A DNA stretch of 64,000 nucleotides, taken from NCBI GenBank assembly GCA_038247555.1, contig JBBRUT010000001.1, positions 1-64,000 on the forward strand. The letters run 5' to 3'. Both the position numbers and the translations under genes were made by a program. Source of the DNA: JAHBXL01 sp038247555 (GTDB lineage: Bacteria; Planctomycetota; Phycisphaerae; Phycisphaerales; UBA1924). Of the stretch, positions 9,181 to 18,127 are shown piece after piece. Within the stretch, counting starts at the first letter, position 1; each line of letters starts with the position of its first letter. Below the pieces are notes generated by a model, which made no database searches, had not been told where the DNA came from, and saw nothing but the letters and a program-made list of their open reading frames with translations.

Positions 9181-10235
9181 GGGCGCGCTCCCGGGCTGGA
9201 GGTCATCGCAGCGTGCGATGCCGAGGTGACCGGCGCAGCCTGGCTGAGTGGGAAGTGGCAGCGTTTCAGGTGCGACTCGCCCACGCCCTCCGCAGGGAGC
9301 AGCTCGGGTTCGGTGTCGCGGCAGAGTGGCTGGCAGCGTGCGCAGCGGTCGGCGAAGCGGCAACCCTTGGGGAGATCGAAGAGGCTGGGAACGATGCCCT
9401 CGATTGTCGGCAGTCGCTTGCCGTGTTCCTTCCGGCCCGCCTTGGGTATCGAATCGAGCAGGGCACGCGTATACGGGTGCTGCGGATCGTGGAAGATCCG
9501 GCGGACGCCCCCCACTTCGATGACGCGACCGGCATACATGACCGCGACACGGTCGCAGACCTGCGCGACGACGCCGAGATTGTGCGTGATCAGGATGATC
9601 GCGGTGTTGAGGCGCTTGCGGAGGTTCTCCATCAGCGCGAGGATCTGAGCCTGGATGGTGACGTCGAGCGCGGTGGTGGGCTCATCGGCGATGAGGACGT
9701 CGGGCTCGCAGCACAGGGCCATGCCGATCATTACGCGCTGTCGCATGCCGCCGGAGAGTTGGTGGGGATATTCATCGACGCGGCGCTCGGCGTTGGGGAT
9801 CTCGACGAGCTTGAGCATCTCGATGGCGCGGCTGCGCCGGGCGGCGCGGCCGAGATCGGTGTGGTACTTCAGGGCCTCATCAAGCTGCCAGCCGATCGTG
9901 AAGACGGGGTTGAGGGAGGTCATCGGCTCCTGGAAAATCATGGCGATGCGGTCGCCGCGGATGCGCCGCATGGTGCGGTCATCGGCGGTGGCGAGGTTTG
10001 TGCCCTCGAACATGATCTGCGAGGAAGGGTCGATGATGGTGGTGCGCTCCGGGAGGAGGCGCATGATGGATTTGCTGGTGACGGTCTTGCCGCAGCCGGA
10101 TTCGCCGACGATGCCGAGCGTCTCGCCGGGGTAGAGATCGAAGGAAACATCGTCGATGGCGGTGACGATGCCGCGATCGGTGCGGAATCGCGTCGTCAGG
10201 TGGCGAACGGAAAGGATGGGGGAGGGTGTAGTCAT
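9177..10235 (-). CDS. dppD: Peptide ABC transporter ATP-binding protein, DppD/OppD type
   Basis: First ATPase of the peptide importer, 352 residues. Walker A GESGCGKTVTSKSIMRLL, Q-loop FQEPMTSLNPV, signature SGGMRQRVMIGMAL, Walker B VLIADEPTTALDVT and the LITHNLGVV H-loop are all present. The C-terminal LPKGCRFADRCARCQPLC segment is the Cys-rich oligopeptide extension. It pairs with the DppF-like protein to drive transport through the two membrane permeases upstream. It starts 14 bases after the dppC-like gene. Confidence 0.92.
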   Translation of the reverse strand: MTTPSPILSVRHLTTRFRTDRGIVTAIDDVSFDLYPGETLGIVGESGCGKTVTSKSIMRLLPERTTIIDPSSQIMFEGTNLATADDRTMRRIRGDRIAMIFQEPMTSLNPVFTIGWQLDEALKYHTDLGRAARRSRAIEMLKLVEIPNAERRVDEYPHQLSGGMRQRVMIGMALCCEPDVLIADEPTTALDVTIQAQILALMENLRKRLNTAIILITHNLGVVAQVCDRVAVMYAGRVIEVGGVRRIFHDPQHPYTRALLDSIPKAGRKEHGKRLPTIEGIVPSLFDLPKGCRFADRCARCQPLCRDTEPELLPAEGVGESHLKRCHFPLSQAAPVTSASHAAMTSSPGARP

Positions 10236-10249
10236 CGCAAGGTGAGGGA

Positions 10250-11527
10250 TCAGCCGACGTGTTTGGGATCAAACGCGTCCTGAAGCGCATCGGACACGAT
10301 GTTGAACGCCAGGACGAGAACGAACATGAACACGGTCGCGGCACCGATCTGCCAGAAGATGCCGTTGATGACCTCCTGCGTGGATTCCTGGATCATGCGT
10401 CCCCAGGAAGGGCCGACCTTGACGCCGAGGCCGAGGAACGAGAGCACGACCTCGAACTTGATCGCGGCAATGAAGAGCAGCGAGAAGTTGATGAACATCA
10501 GGTGGACGGTGTTGGGGATGACGTGCTTGAGAAGGATGTAGAAGCGGCCGAAGCCGATGGCGGTCGCGGCCTGCACGTACTCAAGCTCCTTGAGCTTGAG
10601 CGTCTCGCCGCGGATAACGCGGCAGGGACCGATCCAGAACTCCATGCACATGGCGGCGTAGACGGGCACGAGCGCGAGCCAGGGGTTGGAGACTTTGTCG
10701 AAGACGCTGCCGGAGAAGGCGTAGACGAGCACGGCGAGCAGGATGAGCTCGGGCATGCTGGAGAGCGTGGAGTAGAGCCAGACGACGGCGTGATCGACCC
10801 AGCCGCCGAAGTACGCCGCGGCCGCGCCGAGGAAGGTGCCTACGAGCACGGAGATGATGGCGACGACGATGCCGACCTGGAGCGCGACCTTGATGGAGAA
10901 GATGACGCGGAGGAAGTTGCTGCGGCCCTGACGGTCGGTGCCAAGGGAGTGGAGGAGGGACTGCTTGAGGGACTGCCAACCCGAGAGCGGCGCGAACATC
11001 TGACGCACGGCGCCTTCGAGCCTGGCAATGGTCGAAGGGACATCGATCGAGTCGGGGTCGGGGGCGCCGTCGTCGAGCGTCGGCGGCTCGGGGCTGTTGA
11101 GATCATCGAACTCCGAGAGCTGGTCGTAGAGGTCTTCGGACTCTTCAATGAGCGTAGAGAGACGGTCGAGTTCGGAGTCGCTATCCGCCGTGCCGGGGAG
11201 GATGTGCAGGAGGCCGTATCGGATATCGGTGAAGCCTTCGCCGTTGTTCACGGCGCGCTTCACTTCGCGGGTGATGATGCGAGCGGCTTCGACGCGTCGC
11301 TCGTTGGTCGCCGGGATGCCAAAGCCGTTGATGGGGGTTGGCCAGACAGGCTGCTCGACCTGTGCGTAGGTGATGCCGGCGCGGCCGGGGAGAAGATCGC
11401 CAAGGGCGACCCAGCCACCGACAAGTGCATAGAGCACGATGATGCCGAGCGCGGCGACGGCAAGGCGGTTGCGACAGAACTTTCCGACGCCGCGGCTGGC
11501 TTTCAGGCGTTTGAACGCAGCGATCAT
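10250..11527 (-). CDS. dppC: Peptide ABC transporter permease, DppC/OppC type, with long insertion
   Basis: Inner-membrane permease, 425 residues against the usual 290-310. The extra length is a mostly acidic insertion of about 120 residues after the first membrane helix (about residues 45-180), probably periplasmic. The conserved HSLGTDRQGRSNFLRVIF segment and the EYVQAATAIGFGRFYILLKHVIPN coupling loop follow, with five further membrane segments. Its start overlaps the dppB stop by four bases. An insertion here could contact the binding protein, but that is inference. Confidence 0.9.
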   Translation of the reverse strand: MIAAFKRLKASRGVGKFCRNRLAVAALGIIVLYALVGGWVALGDLLPGRAGITYAQVEQPVWPTPINGFGIPATNERRVEAARIITREVKRAVNNGEGFTDIRYGLLHILPGTADSDSELDRLSTLIEESEDLYDQLSEFDDLNSPEPPTLDDGAPDPDSIDVPSTIARLEGAVRQMFAPLSGWQSLKQSLLHSLGTDRQGRSNFLRVIFSIKVALQVGIVVAIISVLVGTFLGAAAAYFGGWVDHAVVWLYSTLSSMPELILLAVLVYAFSGSVFDKVSNPWLALVPVYAAMCMEFWIGPCRVIRGETLKLKELEYVQAATAIGFGRFYILLKHVIPNTVHLMFINFSLLFIAAIKFEVVLSFLGLGVKVGPSWGRMIQESTQEVINGIFWQIGAATVFMFVLVLAFNIVSDALQDAFDPKHVG

Positions 11528-12579
11528 GCGAGCCTCACCCGCGGATCCACCAGCGCATAGAGCACATCGGTGAGGATGTTGGTGAGGATGAAGAGGCCAG
11601 CGAGAACGGCGGTGAAGGTCTGGATGATCGGGAAGTCTTTGTTGACGATGGCGTCGATGAGGAGCTTGCCCATGCCGGGGATACGGAACTGGTACTCCAT
11701 CACGATTGAGCCGGTGATGAGAAAAGGGATCGTGATCATGATGCGGGTGATCACGGGGATCATCGCGTTCTTGAGCATATGGACAAAGATGATCTTGTGG
11801 CGGGGCGCACCCTTGGCGACAGCGGTGGTGATGTAGTCGCGGCTGGTTTCCTCAACCATAACCGCGCGGTAGAAGCGGGCGTCGTAGCCCATGCCCACGA
11901 CGACGCCGATGATGACCGGGAGCGCGCAGTACTTCACCCAGTTCTGGATGCCGGGCTCGTAGCCGTTGCTAGCGAAGAGCTCGAAGCCGAGCTTGCCATT
12001 GAGCCAGGATGAGCCGAAGACCTGTCCCAAAACGATGAAGACGACGACACTGATGCTCATTCCGAGGACGACGAGGACCATGAGGGTTTTGTCGAGAACG
12101 CTGCCGCGATATGCGGCGGAGAGCAGGCCCACAAGGATGGCGATCGTGGCGGTGAGCACGAGGGCGGGAATGGTGATCTTGAGCGTTGGCCAGACGGCAT
12201 CGGCGAGCTTGGCGCCGACGTTGTCAGACTCAAACTGCCAGGAGCGGTAGGGACGCTCGGCGGTGCCGAAGTCGAAGCGGAGGATGCGCCAGAGGAACTC
12301 GACGTACTGCGTTCGAAGGGGCGGGTAGAACCCGACGCGGCCCACTTCAACGATCGGTTCGATGCCGAAGGGTTCGGCGGGATCCTCGATGCCGATCGGG
12401 AGGAAGGGGCGATCAAGGCCCATCGAGGCCTTCTTGAGGAGCGCAGTCTCGGCGGTCGCGTTCTTGCCAAGGTAGGCCGAGACAGGGTCTCGCAGGCGGA
12501 GCGCACCCATCATGATGAGGATAATGCCGAGGTAGACGGGGATGGAATAGAGCAGTCGCCTTGCTACGTATGACCACAT
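11524..12579 (-). CDS. dppB: Peptide ABC transporter permease, DppB/OppB type
   Basis: Inner-membrane permease of 351 residues. The start is the ATG at 12579, which has GGAG eight bases ahead and gives the expected N-terminus MWSYVARRLLYSIPVYLGI. It has about six membrane helices. The cytoplasmic EETSRDYITTAVAKGAPRHK loop is the EAA-type contact for the ATPase. A segment of about 80 residues between helices 1 and 2 (PIGIEDPAEPFGIEP onward) is longer than in E. coli DppB, which parallels the insertion in the partner permease. Confidence 0.9.
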   Translation of the reverse strand: MWSYVARRLLYSIPVYLGIILIMMGALRLRDPVSAYLGKNATAETALLKKASMGLDRPFLPIGIEDPAEPFGIEPIVEVGRVGFYPPLRTQYVEFLWRILRFDFGTAERPYRSWQFESDNVGAKLADAVWPTLKITIPALVLTATIAILVGLLSAAYRGSVLDKTLMVLVVLGMSISVVVFIVLGQVFGSSWLNGKLGFELFASNGYEPGIQNWVKYCALPVIIGVVVGMGYDARFYRAVMVEETSRDYITTAVAKGAPRHKIIFVHMLKNAMIPVITRIMITIPFLITGSIVMEYQFRIPGMGKLLIDAIVNKDFPIIQTFTAVLAGLFILTNILTDVLYALVDPRVRLA

Positions 12580-12595
12580 CGCGGGGGCTCCGTGG

Positions 12596-14470
12596 TCAGC
12601 GTGGGGCGGAGGCGTCGACATCGAGATACTTGAACCAGTTGTAGAAGTCCTCGCTGGGCTTGAAGTTCTTGAGGAACGGGTGGGCGAGGTAGAAGCGTGT
12701 ACGGGCCATGGACCCGACAAATGGGACATCGGCGATGACCATATCGCGCATCTGTTCGATGATACTGGTCCGCTCCGGGCCCGGCTTCATGACGATGATC
12801 TGCTCGTAGAGCTTGTCGAACTCGGGCCGGTCGTAGTTGTAGTGGTTGGCGCCGGGGGCCTTGTTCCTTGAGTAGAACAGCGCGAGGTTGTTCTCGGGGT
12901 CCGGGTAGTCTGAGCCCCAGGCGAAGCCGAACATCTGGGCCTTCTTTTGATTGATGGCTTCGATCAGCTCTGAGAAATCCACCATCTTGGGGTTCAGCCG
13001 GATCCCGATCCGCGCGAGCTGGCGGATCTCCGCCTGTGTCTGCTCGGCCTGGTTGCTTCCCTTGGAGGTGTAATACTCGATCTCCGGGAGGCCGCGGCCT
13101 TCCGGATAGCCCGCCTCGGCGAGCAGCTCGCGTGCTTTGCGAAGGTTCGGCCCACGGAAGGAGTTGGGTGCTTTCCCATTCTTCGGGAAGCCGTCAAGCG
13201 GGGGCGGGATGGGGCCGTCATACACCACATTGATGCCGTTGTAGAACGTGTCGTTGTGCTCATCGAGATCGACAGCCAGGGAGATGGCCTGGCGGATCTT
13301 GGTGCGCTTCTCGTCATAGCCGCCGAGAATCGGATCCTCCATGTTGAAGCCGCGGAAGATGAAGTCCAGCAGGGGCACGGCCTCGGCTTGGATTCCATTG
13401 TCGCTGTACTCCTTCGTCAGACGCTTTGTGCGCTTGACAAACGCCTTCTCGAAGTACTCCGCGGGGACCTGGACCAACGCGATTTTGCGGTCCTGAAAAT
13501 CCTGCCACATCACGGGGTCGGGTGTGTAGAACGTGAGTTCGATGCGGTCGAGCAGAGGGAGCTTCTGTCCCGCCGAAGCGAGGAGGCCCTGCTCCTTCTC
13601 TTTGGGTGTTGCCTCGGAGGGGTAGAGTTCGGTGCGGTAGTTGGGGTTGCGGTGGAGGATCATGTTCTGCCCGGGCTTCCAGTCGCTCTCGTTCTTGAGG
13701 ATGAACGGGCCGGTGCCGACGGGGTGCTTGCCGAGCGTGTCGCCGTATTTCTCGACGGCTTCGCGCGCGACGATGCTGGTCTGGAACATCGAGATGACCC
13801 AGCCGAAGCGGACGACGGACTTTTTGAGGATGACCTCAAACTCGGTGTCGCTGAGCTTGCGAAAACCTTCGACGGGCGCGGCGTAGTCAAACGGCGGCGG
13901 CGGCGGCGGATTGGGCTCACTCTTGCTCGGCTGGCGCGTCGCGAACTTCTCTTTGAACTCATCGAGTCCGAGGATGGTGTCCTGAAGAAGCCAGTAGTTC
14001 TCGTACTCATACTTGGGGTCAGCCAGCCGCTTCCAGGAGTAGAACACGTCATCGGTGGCGAGCTTGCGCCCCTTGCCACCGGGGAAGCACGCGTCATCGT
14101 GGAAGAAGACATCGTCGCGCAGCTTGAACTTCCAGACCTGCTTGCCGTCGGCTTCATCGCTCACCTTCGGCATCTCAGCGAGCAGCAGCGGCTCGCTGAC
14201 ATCCTCGTAGCTCGTGACTGAATCCGGGCGCACGAGGTACTTGTACTGCAGCAAGGTCTCATAAATCTGACAGACGACCTGATTGTCGTAGGACGTGGAG
14301 CCCTTGGCAGGATCGAGGCTCTTGGGGCCATCGGACCGGATAGGCAGGCGAGCGAACTTTTCGCCTGTGGATTGAGCCGCGACTGGGCTGAGGGCGAGCA
14401 TGGCGACGAGCAGACCGACTGCGCCGGCCAGAAGCGAACAAGTGGTGCTGGATCGGGGCCTGCGCATCAT
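12596..14470 (-). CDS. dppA: Peptide ABC transporter substrate-binding protein, DppA/OppA type
   Basis: Periplasmic solute-binding protein of family SBP_bac_5, 624 residues from the ATG at 14470 (GGAG eight bases ahead). Residues 1-33 form a signal peptide (SSTTCSLLAGAVGLLVAML, then SPVAAQ). Family segments include GPKSLDPAKG, WKFKLRDDVFFHDD, HPVGTGPFIL and IRQAISLAVDLDE. There is no lipobox, so it is probably soluble. It heads the operon, 16 bases ahead of dppB. It is about 90 residues longer than E. coli OppA, mainly from loops such as the Pro-rich stretch near EPNPPPPPPFDYA. Confidence 0.92.
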   Translation of the reverse strand: MMRRPRSSTTCSLLAGAVGLLVAMLALSPVAAQSTGEKFARLPIRSDGPKSLDPAKGSTSYDNQVVCQIYETLLQYKYLVRPDSVTSYEDVSEPLLLAEMPKVSDEADGKQVWKFKLRDDVFFHDDACFPGGKGRKLATDDVFYSWKRLADPKYEYENYWLLQDTILGLDEFKEKFATRQPSKSEPNPPPPPPFDYAAPVEGFRKLSDTEFEVILKKSVVRFGWVISMFQTSIVAREAVEKYGDTLGKHPVGTGPFILKNESDWKPGQNMILHRNPNYRTELYPSEATPKEKEQGLLASAGQKLPLLDRIELTFYTPDPVMWQDFQDRKIALVQVPAEYFEKAFVKRTKRLTKEYSDNGIQAEAVPLLDFIFRGFNMEDPILGGYDEKRTKIRQAISLAVDLDEHNDTFYNGINVVYDGPIPPPLDGFPKNGKAPNSFRGPNLRKARELLAEAGYPEGRGLPEIEYYTSKGSNQAEQTQAEIRQLARIGIRLNPKMVDFSELIEAINQKKAQMFGFAWGSDYPDPENNLALFYSRNKAPGANHYNYDRPEFDKLYEQIIVMKPGPERTSIIEQMRDMVIADVPFVGSMARTRFYLAHPFLKNFKPSEDFYNWFKYLDVDASAPR

Positions 14471-14501
14471 GGATTGCACTCCGGGACTCGTGGCGAGGGA
14501 A

Positions 14502-14538
14502 GGGTCGCATAATCGCGACCCAACCAGTTGGCTATCAA
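14502..14538 (-). promoter_or_regulatory. Promoter with overlapping inverted repeat ahead of the peptide transporter operon
   Basis: On the minus strand TTGATA (14533-14538) and GATTAT (14509-14514) stand 18 bases apart, a fair sigma-70 promoter. The -10 box is the exact centre of a perfect inverted repeat, GGGTCGC (14502-14508) and GCGACCC (14515-14521). This is the geometry of an operator whose repressor would block polymerase. The start point would be near 14502, about 30 bases before the dppA ATG. Confidence 0.5.
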
Positions 14539-14615
14539 GCACTGACCCGTCGAATCGGTGGGGCAGAAGGGTGATACTACTCGAACGGGAGCAGATGGTA
14601 CCGCTCAAGGGGCGG

Positions 14616-15518
14616 TCAGTTGGCAGCTACAGAGGAACGACGGCGAACTTCGACGCGTCCATTGGTGGTGCGGATGAGGGAGCGGTTCTCGCTTCCGCCG
14701 CGGCGGACGAGGGCCCATTCTCGTTCATCGTCGATCTCGACTTCGCCGGAAACGCCGACAACCCGGACGCGGCCGTTGAAGGTTTCGAGTCGGAGGTCGC
14801 CGGTGAAGCCGTCGCCGATCTCGAGCTCGACGCCGCCGTTGGCGGTGCGGATGTCGACGGGGCCGGCGTTGAGCTCGGAGAGGCGGACATCGACGCTGCC
14901 GTTGGTCGTGGCGATGGCGACGCGCGCGGTGACATCGTTGATCGTGACTTCGCCGTTGCTGGTGCGGACGCGGCAAGCACCGTCGATTCGATCAGCCTGA
15001 ACAAAGCCGTTGCTGGTGCTGATCTGCACATCTCCGGCGTGGTCGGCGAGAATGATCTCGCCGTTCCCAGAACTGAGCTCCGCCGCGCCCCCCAAGCCGG
15101 CGACATCGATCCCGCCGTTGCCGGTATGAACGGTGAGCGCGGAGCATCCGGGGAGATCGACTTCGAGGATGGCGGCCTCGCCTGGCTGTCGCCACCCGAT
15201 GGGCCAGTCGACACGGATGCTGAGCGCACCGACACGGTCTGTTTGCATGACAACCTGCACCGCCGCGAGCCGATTGGAGCCCTTGCCGCGGATGTCGGCG
15301 CGGACGCGGGCGGGGCCATCGACGCGGCGGACCTTGACATCGCCGCTATCGCCTTCGATGACGACCGCGTTGGCGGGATCGAATGGAACTTCGGCGTCGA
15401 GCTGGCGATTGGCGAAGGTGGTCGCGGTGCTTGAGGCGGCGCATCCGCCGGCCGCGAACGGGGCGAGCAAAAGGATCGCCAGCAGGAGGAACTTGATTGC
15501 GCAGCGCGGGGTGATCAT
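14616..15518 (-). CDS. DUF4097-family lipoprotein
   Basis: From the ATG at 15518 the protein has 300 residues. A signal peptide ends in the lipobox-like AAGGC (Cys at about 24), so it is probably a lipoprotein. The rest is a series of about eight repeats of some 20 residues, each with a Ser/Thr-Asn-Gly turn (for example ISTSNGFV, VRTSNGEV, IATTNGSV, IRTANGGV, LETFNGRV). This is the right-handed beta-solenoid-like layout of DUF4097 'putative adhesin' proteins, whose role is unknown. It follows the M3 peptidase gene by 37 bases and probably shares its transcript. Confidence 0.75.
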   Translation of the reverse strand: MITPRCAIKFLLLAILLLAPFAAGGCAASSTATTFANRQLDAEVPFDPANAVVIEGDSGDVKVRRVDGPARVRADIRGKGSNRLAAVQVVMQTDRVGALSIRVDWPIGWRQPGEAAILEVDLPGCSALTVHTGNGGIDVAGLGGAAELSSGNGEIILADHAGDVQISTSNGFVQADRIDGACRVRTSNGEVTINDVTARVAIATTNGSVDVRLSELNAGPVDIRTANGGVELEIGDGFTGDLRLETFNGRVRVVGVSGEVEIDDEREWALVRRGGSENRSLIRTTNGRVEVRRRSSVAAN

Positions 15519-15555
15519 GGGGGCGGTCTCGGGGTACGTACTAGAGAGAGTCACC

Positions 15556-17277
15556 TCAGACAGAAAGGCGATCGAGTTCCGCGGCGACCTCGTTGGCAAG
15601 CCGGCCGATGTTGTCAGGTGAGAAATCCAGAGAAAGGTTGGCGGCCTTGAAGAGCTCTGGGAGTGGCTTGGAAGCACCCAACGAGAGCGCCTTCTTGTAC
15701 GCACCGATCGCGGCGGCGGGTTCGTCGCGGTAGTTCATCCAGACCTGGATGGCGCCGAGCTGAGCGATGCCGTACTCGATGTAGTAGAACGGAACGCCGA
15801 AGAGGTGGAGGATGCGGTGCCAGGAGGCGCCAAGAACATCTTCGAAACCGGTCCAGTCAAGACCTGGGGCGTAGCGGAGATGCAGCTCTGCCCACTTGGC
15901 GTGGCGGTCGGCGATGGTGTGCTCCGTGGTGTACATCCAATGCTGGAACTGATCAACAAGCGCGACGGTCGCAAGGCTGAAGAACAACTGCTCGACATGC
16001 ACGCGGCGGGCCCGCGCGGCATCGGCCGGGGAGTAGTACTCGCCCAGGAACGGATGCGCAAGCAGTTCCATGCTCATGGAGGCGACTTCGGCAAACTCCA
16101 GCGGGAGTTCGTTGCGGTAGTGGAGTAGAGGATCTGCGCGGCACAGAAGCGAGTGGAAGGCGTGCCCGGCCTCGTGCACGAGGGTTTCGACATCGCGCTG
16201 CACCCCCACGGCGTTCATGAAGATGAACGGGACGCGTGCACGCTCGCGGCTGGCCTGATAGCCGCCGGGCGCTTTGCCCTTCCGAGACTCGAGGTCGAGG
16301 CAGGGCTTGGCGTTGGCGGGACTACTCAGGTGGGCGAAGAGCGAAGCCAGCGATGGGTCCATCTTTTCAAACAACTTCTGCGTGCGCTCGACCATCTGGC
16401 GGGAATCTTCGAACGGCTTGAGCGCTGGTCGGCCCGTGGGGTCGACCTGCGAGTCCCACGGCCGGAGCGGGGTGATGCCCATGGCCCGGCTGCGGGCGGC
16501 GCGTACCTTGAGAACAAGCGGGACGACGTGCTCTTCGACGCCGCTGGCGTAAGCGTGGCAGTCTTCGGGGGTGTAGTCAAATCGCCTTCTGGCGATGAAT
16601 GCGTACTGGCGGAAGTCCTTGAGACCCGCGTTGGCCGCGACCTTCCGGCGGAGCTGCATCATCTCCTCGAAGATGGCATCGATGCGGTCCTTGTCGGCGA
16701 AGCGTCGCTGGGCGACAAGGCGCCAGGCCTCTTCGCGGGTGGCGCGATCGGGGTCTTCGTTGAAGACGGCCATCTGGGAAAGGGTGCGTTCCTTGCCGCG
16801 GAACTGCACGGTCATTGCGCCGCAGGTTTCGGAGTACTGCTGATCGAGCTTGGAGAGCTGGGTTTCGAGGGCGATGTTCTCGGGCCGGAAGAGCTCGACG
16901 GCAGCGCGGAGATCGCGGAGGTAAACAGCGAAGCGTGCCTGATCGAGACCTTCGACAAAGGGGGATGTGACGATGCGGCGGTCGAGATCGAAGGCGGCCT
17001 GCTTGAGCTTGGGCTGGACGTTCTCGACGTGCCGCAAATAGGCCTGCTGTGCGCCGGCGTCGTCGGTGTGGCAGGTCATGTTGATGTACAGATCGGTCGC
17101 GGCTTCGCCGGCGGCTGCGTCGAGCTCGCTGCGATCGAGGATGAGACGGCGGAGGCAGTTGGCGCAGTGCAGGTCGCGGGCGAGGAGCTCGGCGTAGAGC
17201 GGCTCGAGCTCGGGCCATGATGCGGCATTGAGGCCGGCGGGGACGATCTCTGACGATGGGGCAAATTCTGCGATCAT
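15556..17277 (-). CDS. pepF: M3-family oligoendopeptidase (PepF/thimet-like)
   Basis: A cytoplasmic zinc metallopeptidase of 573 residues that cuts short peptides. The zinc motif HEAGH (in LVHEAGHAFHSLL) lies at about residue 367, and the third ligand is a Glu in EFAEVASMSMELL about 25 residues on. The helical N-terminal region forms the usual narrow cleft that excludes proteins. There is no signal peptide. The complete peptide importer is the next operon in the same direction, so imported peptides could be degraded by this enzyme; that link is inference from position. Confidence 0.88.
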   Translation of the reverse strand: MIAEFAPSSEIVPAGLNAASWPELEPLYAELLARDLHCANCLRRLILDRSELDAAAGEAATDLYINMTCHTDDAGAQQAYLRHVENVQPKLKQAAFDLDRRIVTSPFVEGLDQARFAVYLRDLRAAVELFRPENIALETQLSKLDQQYSETCGAMTVQFRGKERTLSQMAVFNEDPDRATREEAWRLVAQRRFADKDRIDAIFEEMMQLRRKVAANAGLKDFRQYAFIARRRFDYTPEDCHAYASGVEEHVVPLVLKVRAARSRAMGITPLRPWDSQVDPTGRPALKPFEDSRQMVERTQKLFEKMDPSLASLFAHLSSPANAKPCLDLESRKGKAPGGYQASRERARVPFIFMNAVGVQRDVETLVHEAGHAFHSLLCRADPLLHYRNELPLEFAEVASMSMELLAHPFLGEYYSPADAARARRVHVEQLFFSLATVALVDQFQHWMYTTEHTIADRHAKWAELHLRYAPGLDWTGFEDVLGASWHRILHLFGVPFYYIEYGIAQLGAIQVWMNYRDEPAAAIGAYKKALSLGASKPLPELFKAANLSLDFSPDNIGRLANEVAAELDRLSV

Positions 17278-17336
17278 GGCCTATTGAATGCCCGCCGCGG
17301 ATAGAAGGCATGGGAAGGATCGCAAACCGGGAGGGA

Positions 17337-18125
17337 TTAGGCCGTGGGGGGGATCCCGGCGGACTTTCCAGAAGCGACCCACGCGGCGAGGTGGGCTCCC
17401 AACTCGAGCGTCATCCACATGAGGAAGTGGGCAAGGGCGATGAGCGCTGCGCCGAAGCGGTCCTTCTTGAAGAGGAACCAAACGATCAGGAAGTAGGTGG
17501 CGATCGCGGAACCCCAGACCAGCAGCATGGCGAGGAAGGCGATGGGAATGGGGAGGCGGAGAGAAGAGACTGCGTAGAAAATGGCGATGGCGAGAAACAT
17601 TCTCGCGGCGGCAAGCTCGAGCCGGGTGAACTTTTCTTCCGACAGCTTGGAGGCGACGATGACCGCGACCACGCCGGTGCAGGAGTGAATGGCGATGTTG
17701 TAGAGCGTCATGGCGACGGTACCCAGGACAACCCAGGCCCCCCACTCTCGTGCGTTAACTCCGGAAATAATGAGGGCGGCGAGCGTGATGAACACGCCGC
17801 AGGTAGCGACGACCTGCGCGCTGCCGCGGCCGGGGGTGACAAACTCCTTCTCGCCAGAGGTAGCGGGGAGCGGCGCGACGACCTGTCCGATCTCTGGCTC
17901 TCGGATGACGTTGGCCTTGAGGTCGTAGCCACAGTGGATGCAGATCACGGCTTCGTGCGCGAGCGACTTGTGGCAGCGCGGACAGTCTTCGTCCGCGAGA
18001 TCCAGCGGGAGGGGCGCGGGGGGAATCGCGGCCGCGGGTCGGGCTTTGGCGGGAACACCGGAGGGAAGAGGATCGATGGGGAGTTCGGGCGAGGACCCGC
18101 CGGCGTTCTGTGCATCATCGGGCAT
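17337..18125 (-). CDS. Zinc-ribbon multipass membrane protein of unknown function
   Basis: A 262-residue protein. A Pro/Ala-rich head leads into a zinc ribbon with Cys48, Cys51, Cys62 and Cys65 (CPRCHKSL and CIHCGYDL). Five or so membrane helices follow (for example ATCGVFITLAALIISGV and AIAIFYAVSSLRLPIPIAF). Such ribbon-plus-helices proteins are common in planctomycetes and have no assigned role. It begins two bases after the upstream LolA-like gene and is probably co-translated with it. Confidence 0.7.
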   Translation of the reverse strand: MPDDAQNAGGSSPELPIDPLPSGVPAKARPAAAIPPAPLPLDLADEDCPRCHKSLAHEAVICIHCGYDLKANVIREPEIGQVVAPLPATSGEKEFVTPGRGSAQVVATCGVFITLAALIISGVNAREWGAWVVLGTVAMTLYNIAIHSCTGVVAVIVASKLSEEKFTRLELAAARMFLAIAIFYAVSSLRLPIPIAFLAMLLVWGSAIATYFLIVWFLFKKDRFGAALIALAHFLMWMTLELGAHLAAWVASGKSAGIPPTA

Positions 18126-18127
18126 GG

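Noticed and set aside
10259..11560. Long plus-strand reading frame opposite dppC
   Set aside because: It is a mirror of a well-identified permease in GC-rich DNA; its product is a charged Glu/Asp/Gly-rich sequence without family features.
13256..14221. Long plus-strand reading frame opposite dppA
   Set aside because: Antisense shadow of the binding protein with no ribosome site or recognisable domain.
16153..17220. Long plus-strand reading frame opposite pepF
   Set aside because: Antisense shadow; the opposite strand carries the intact HEAGH metallopeptidase.
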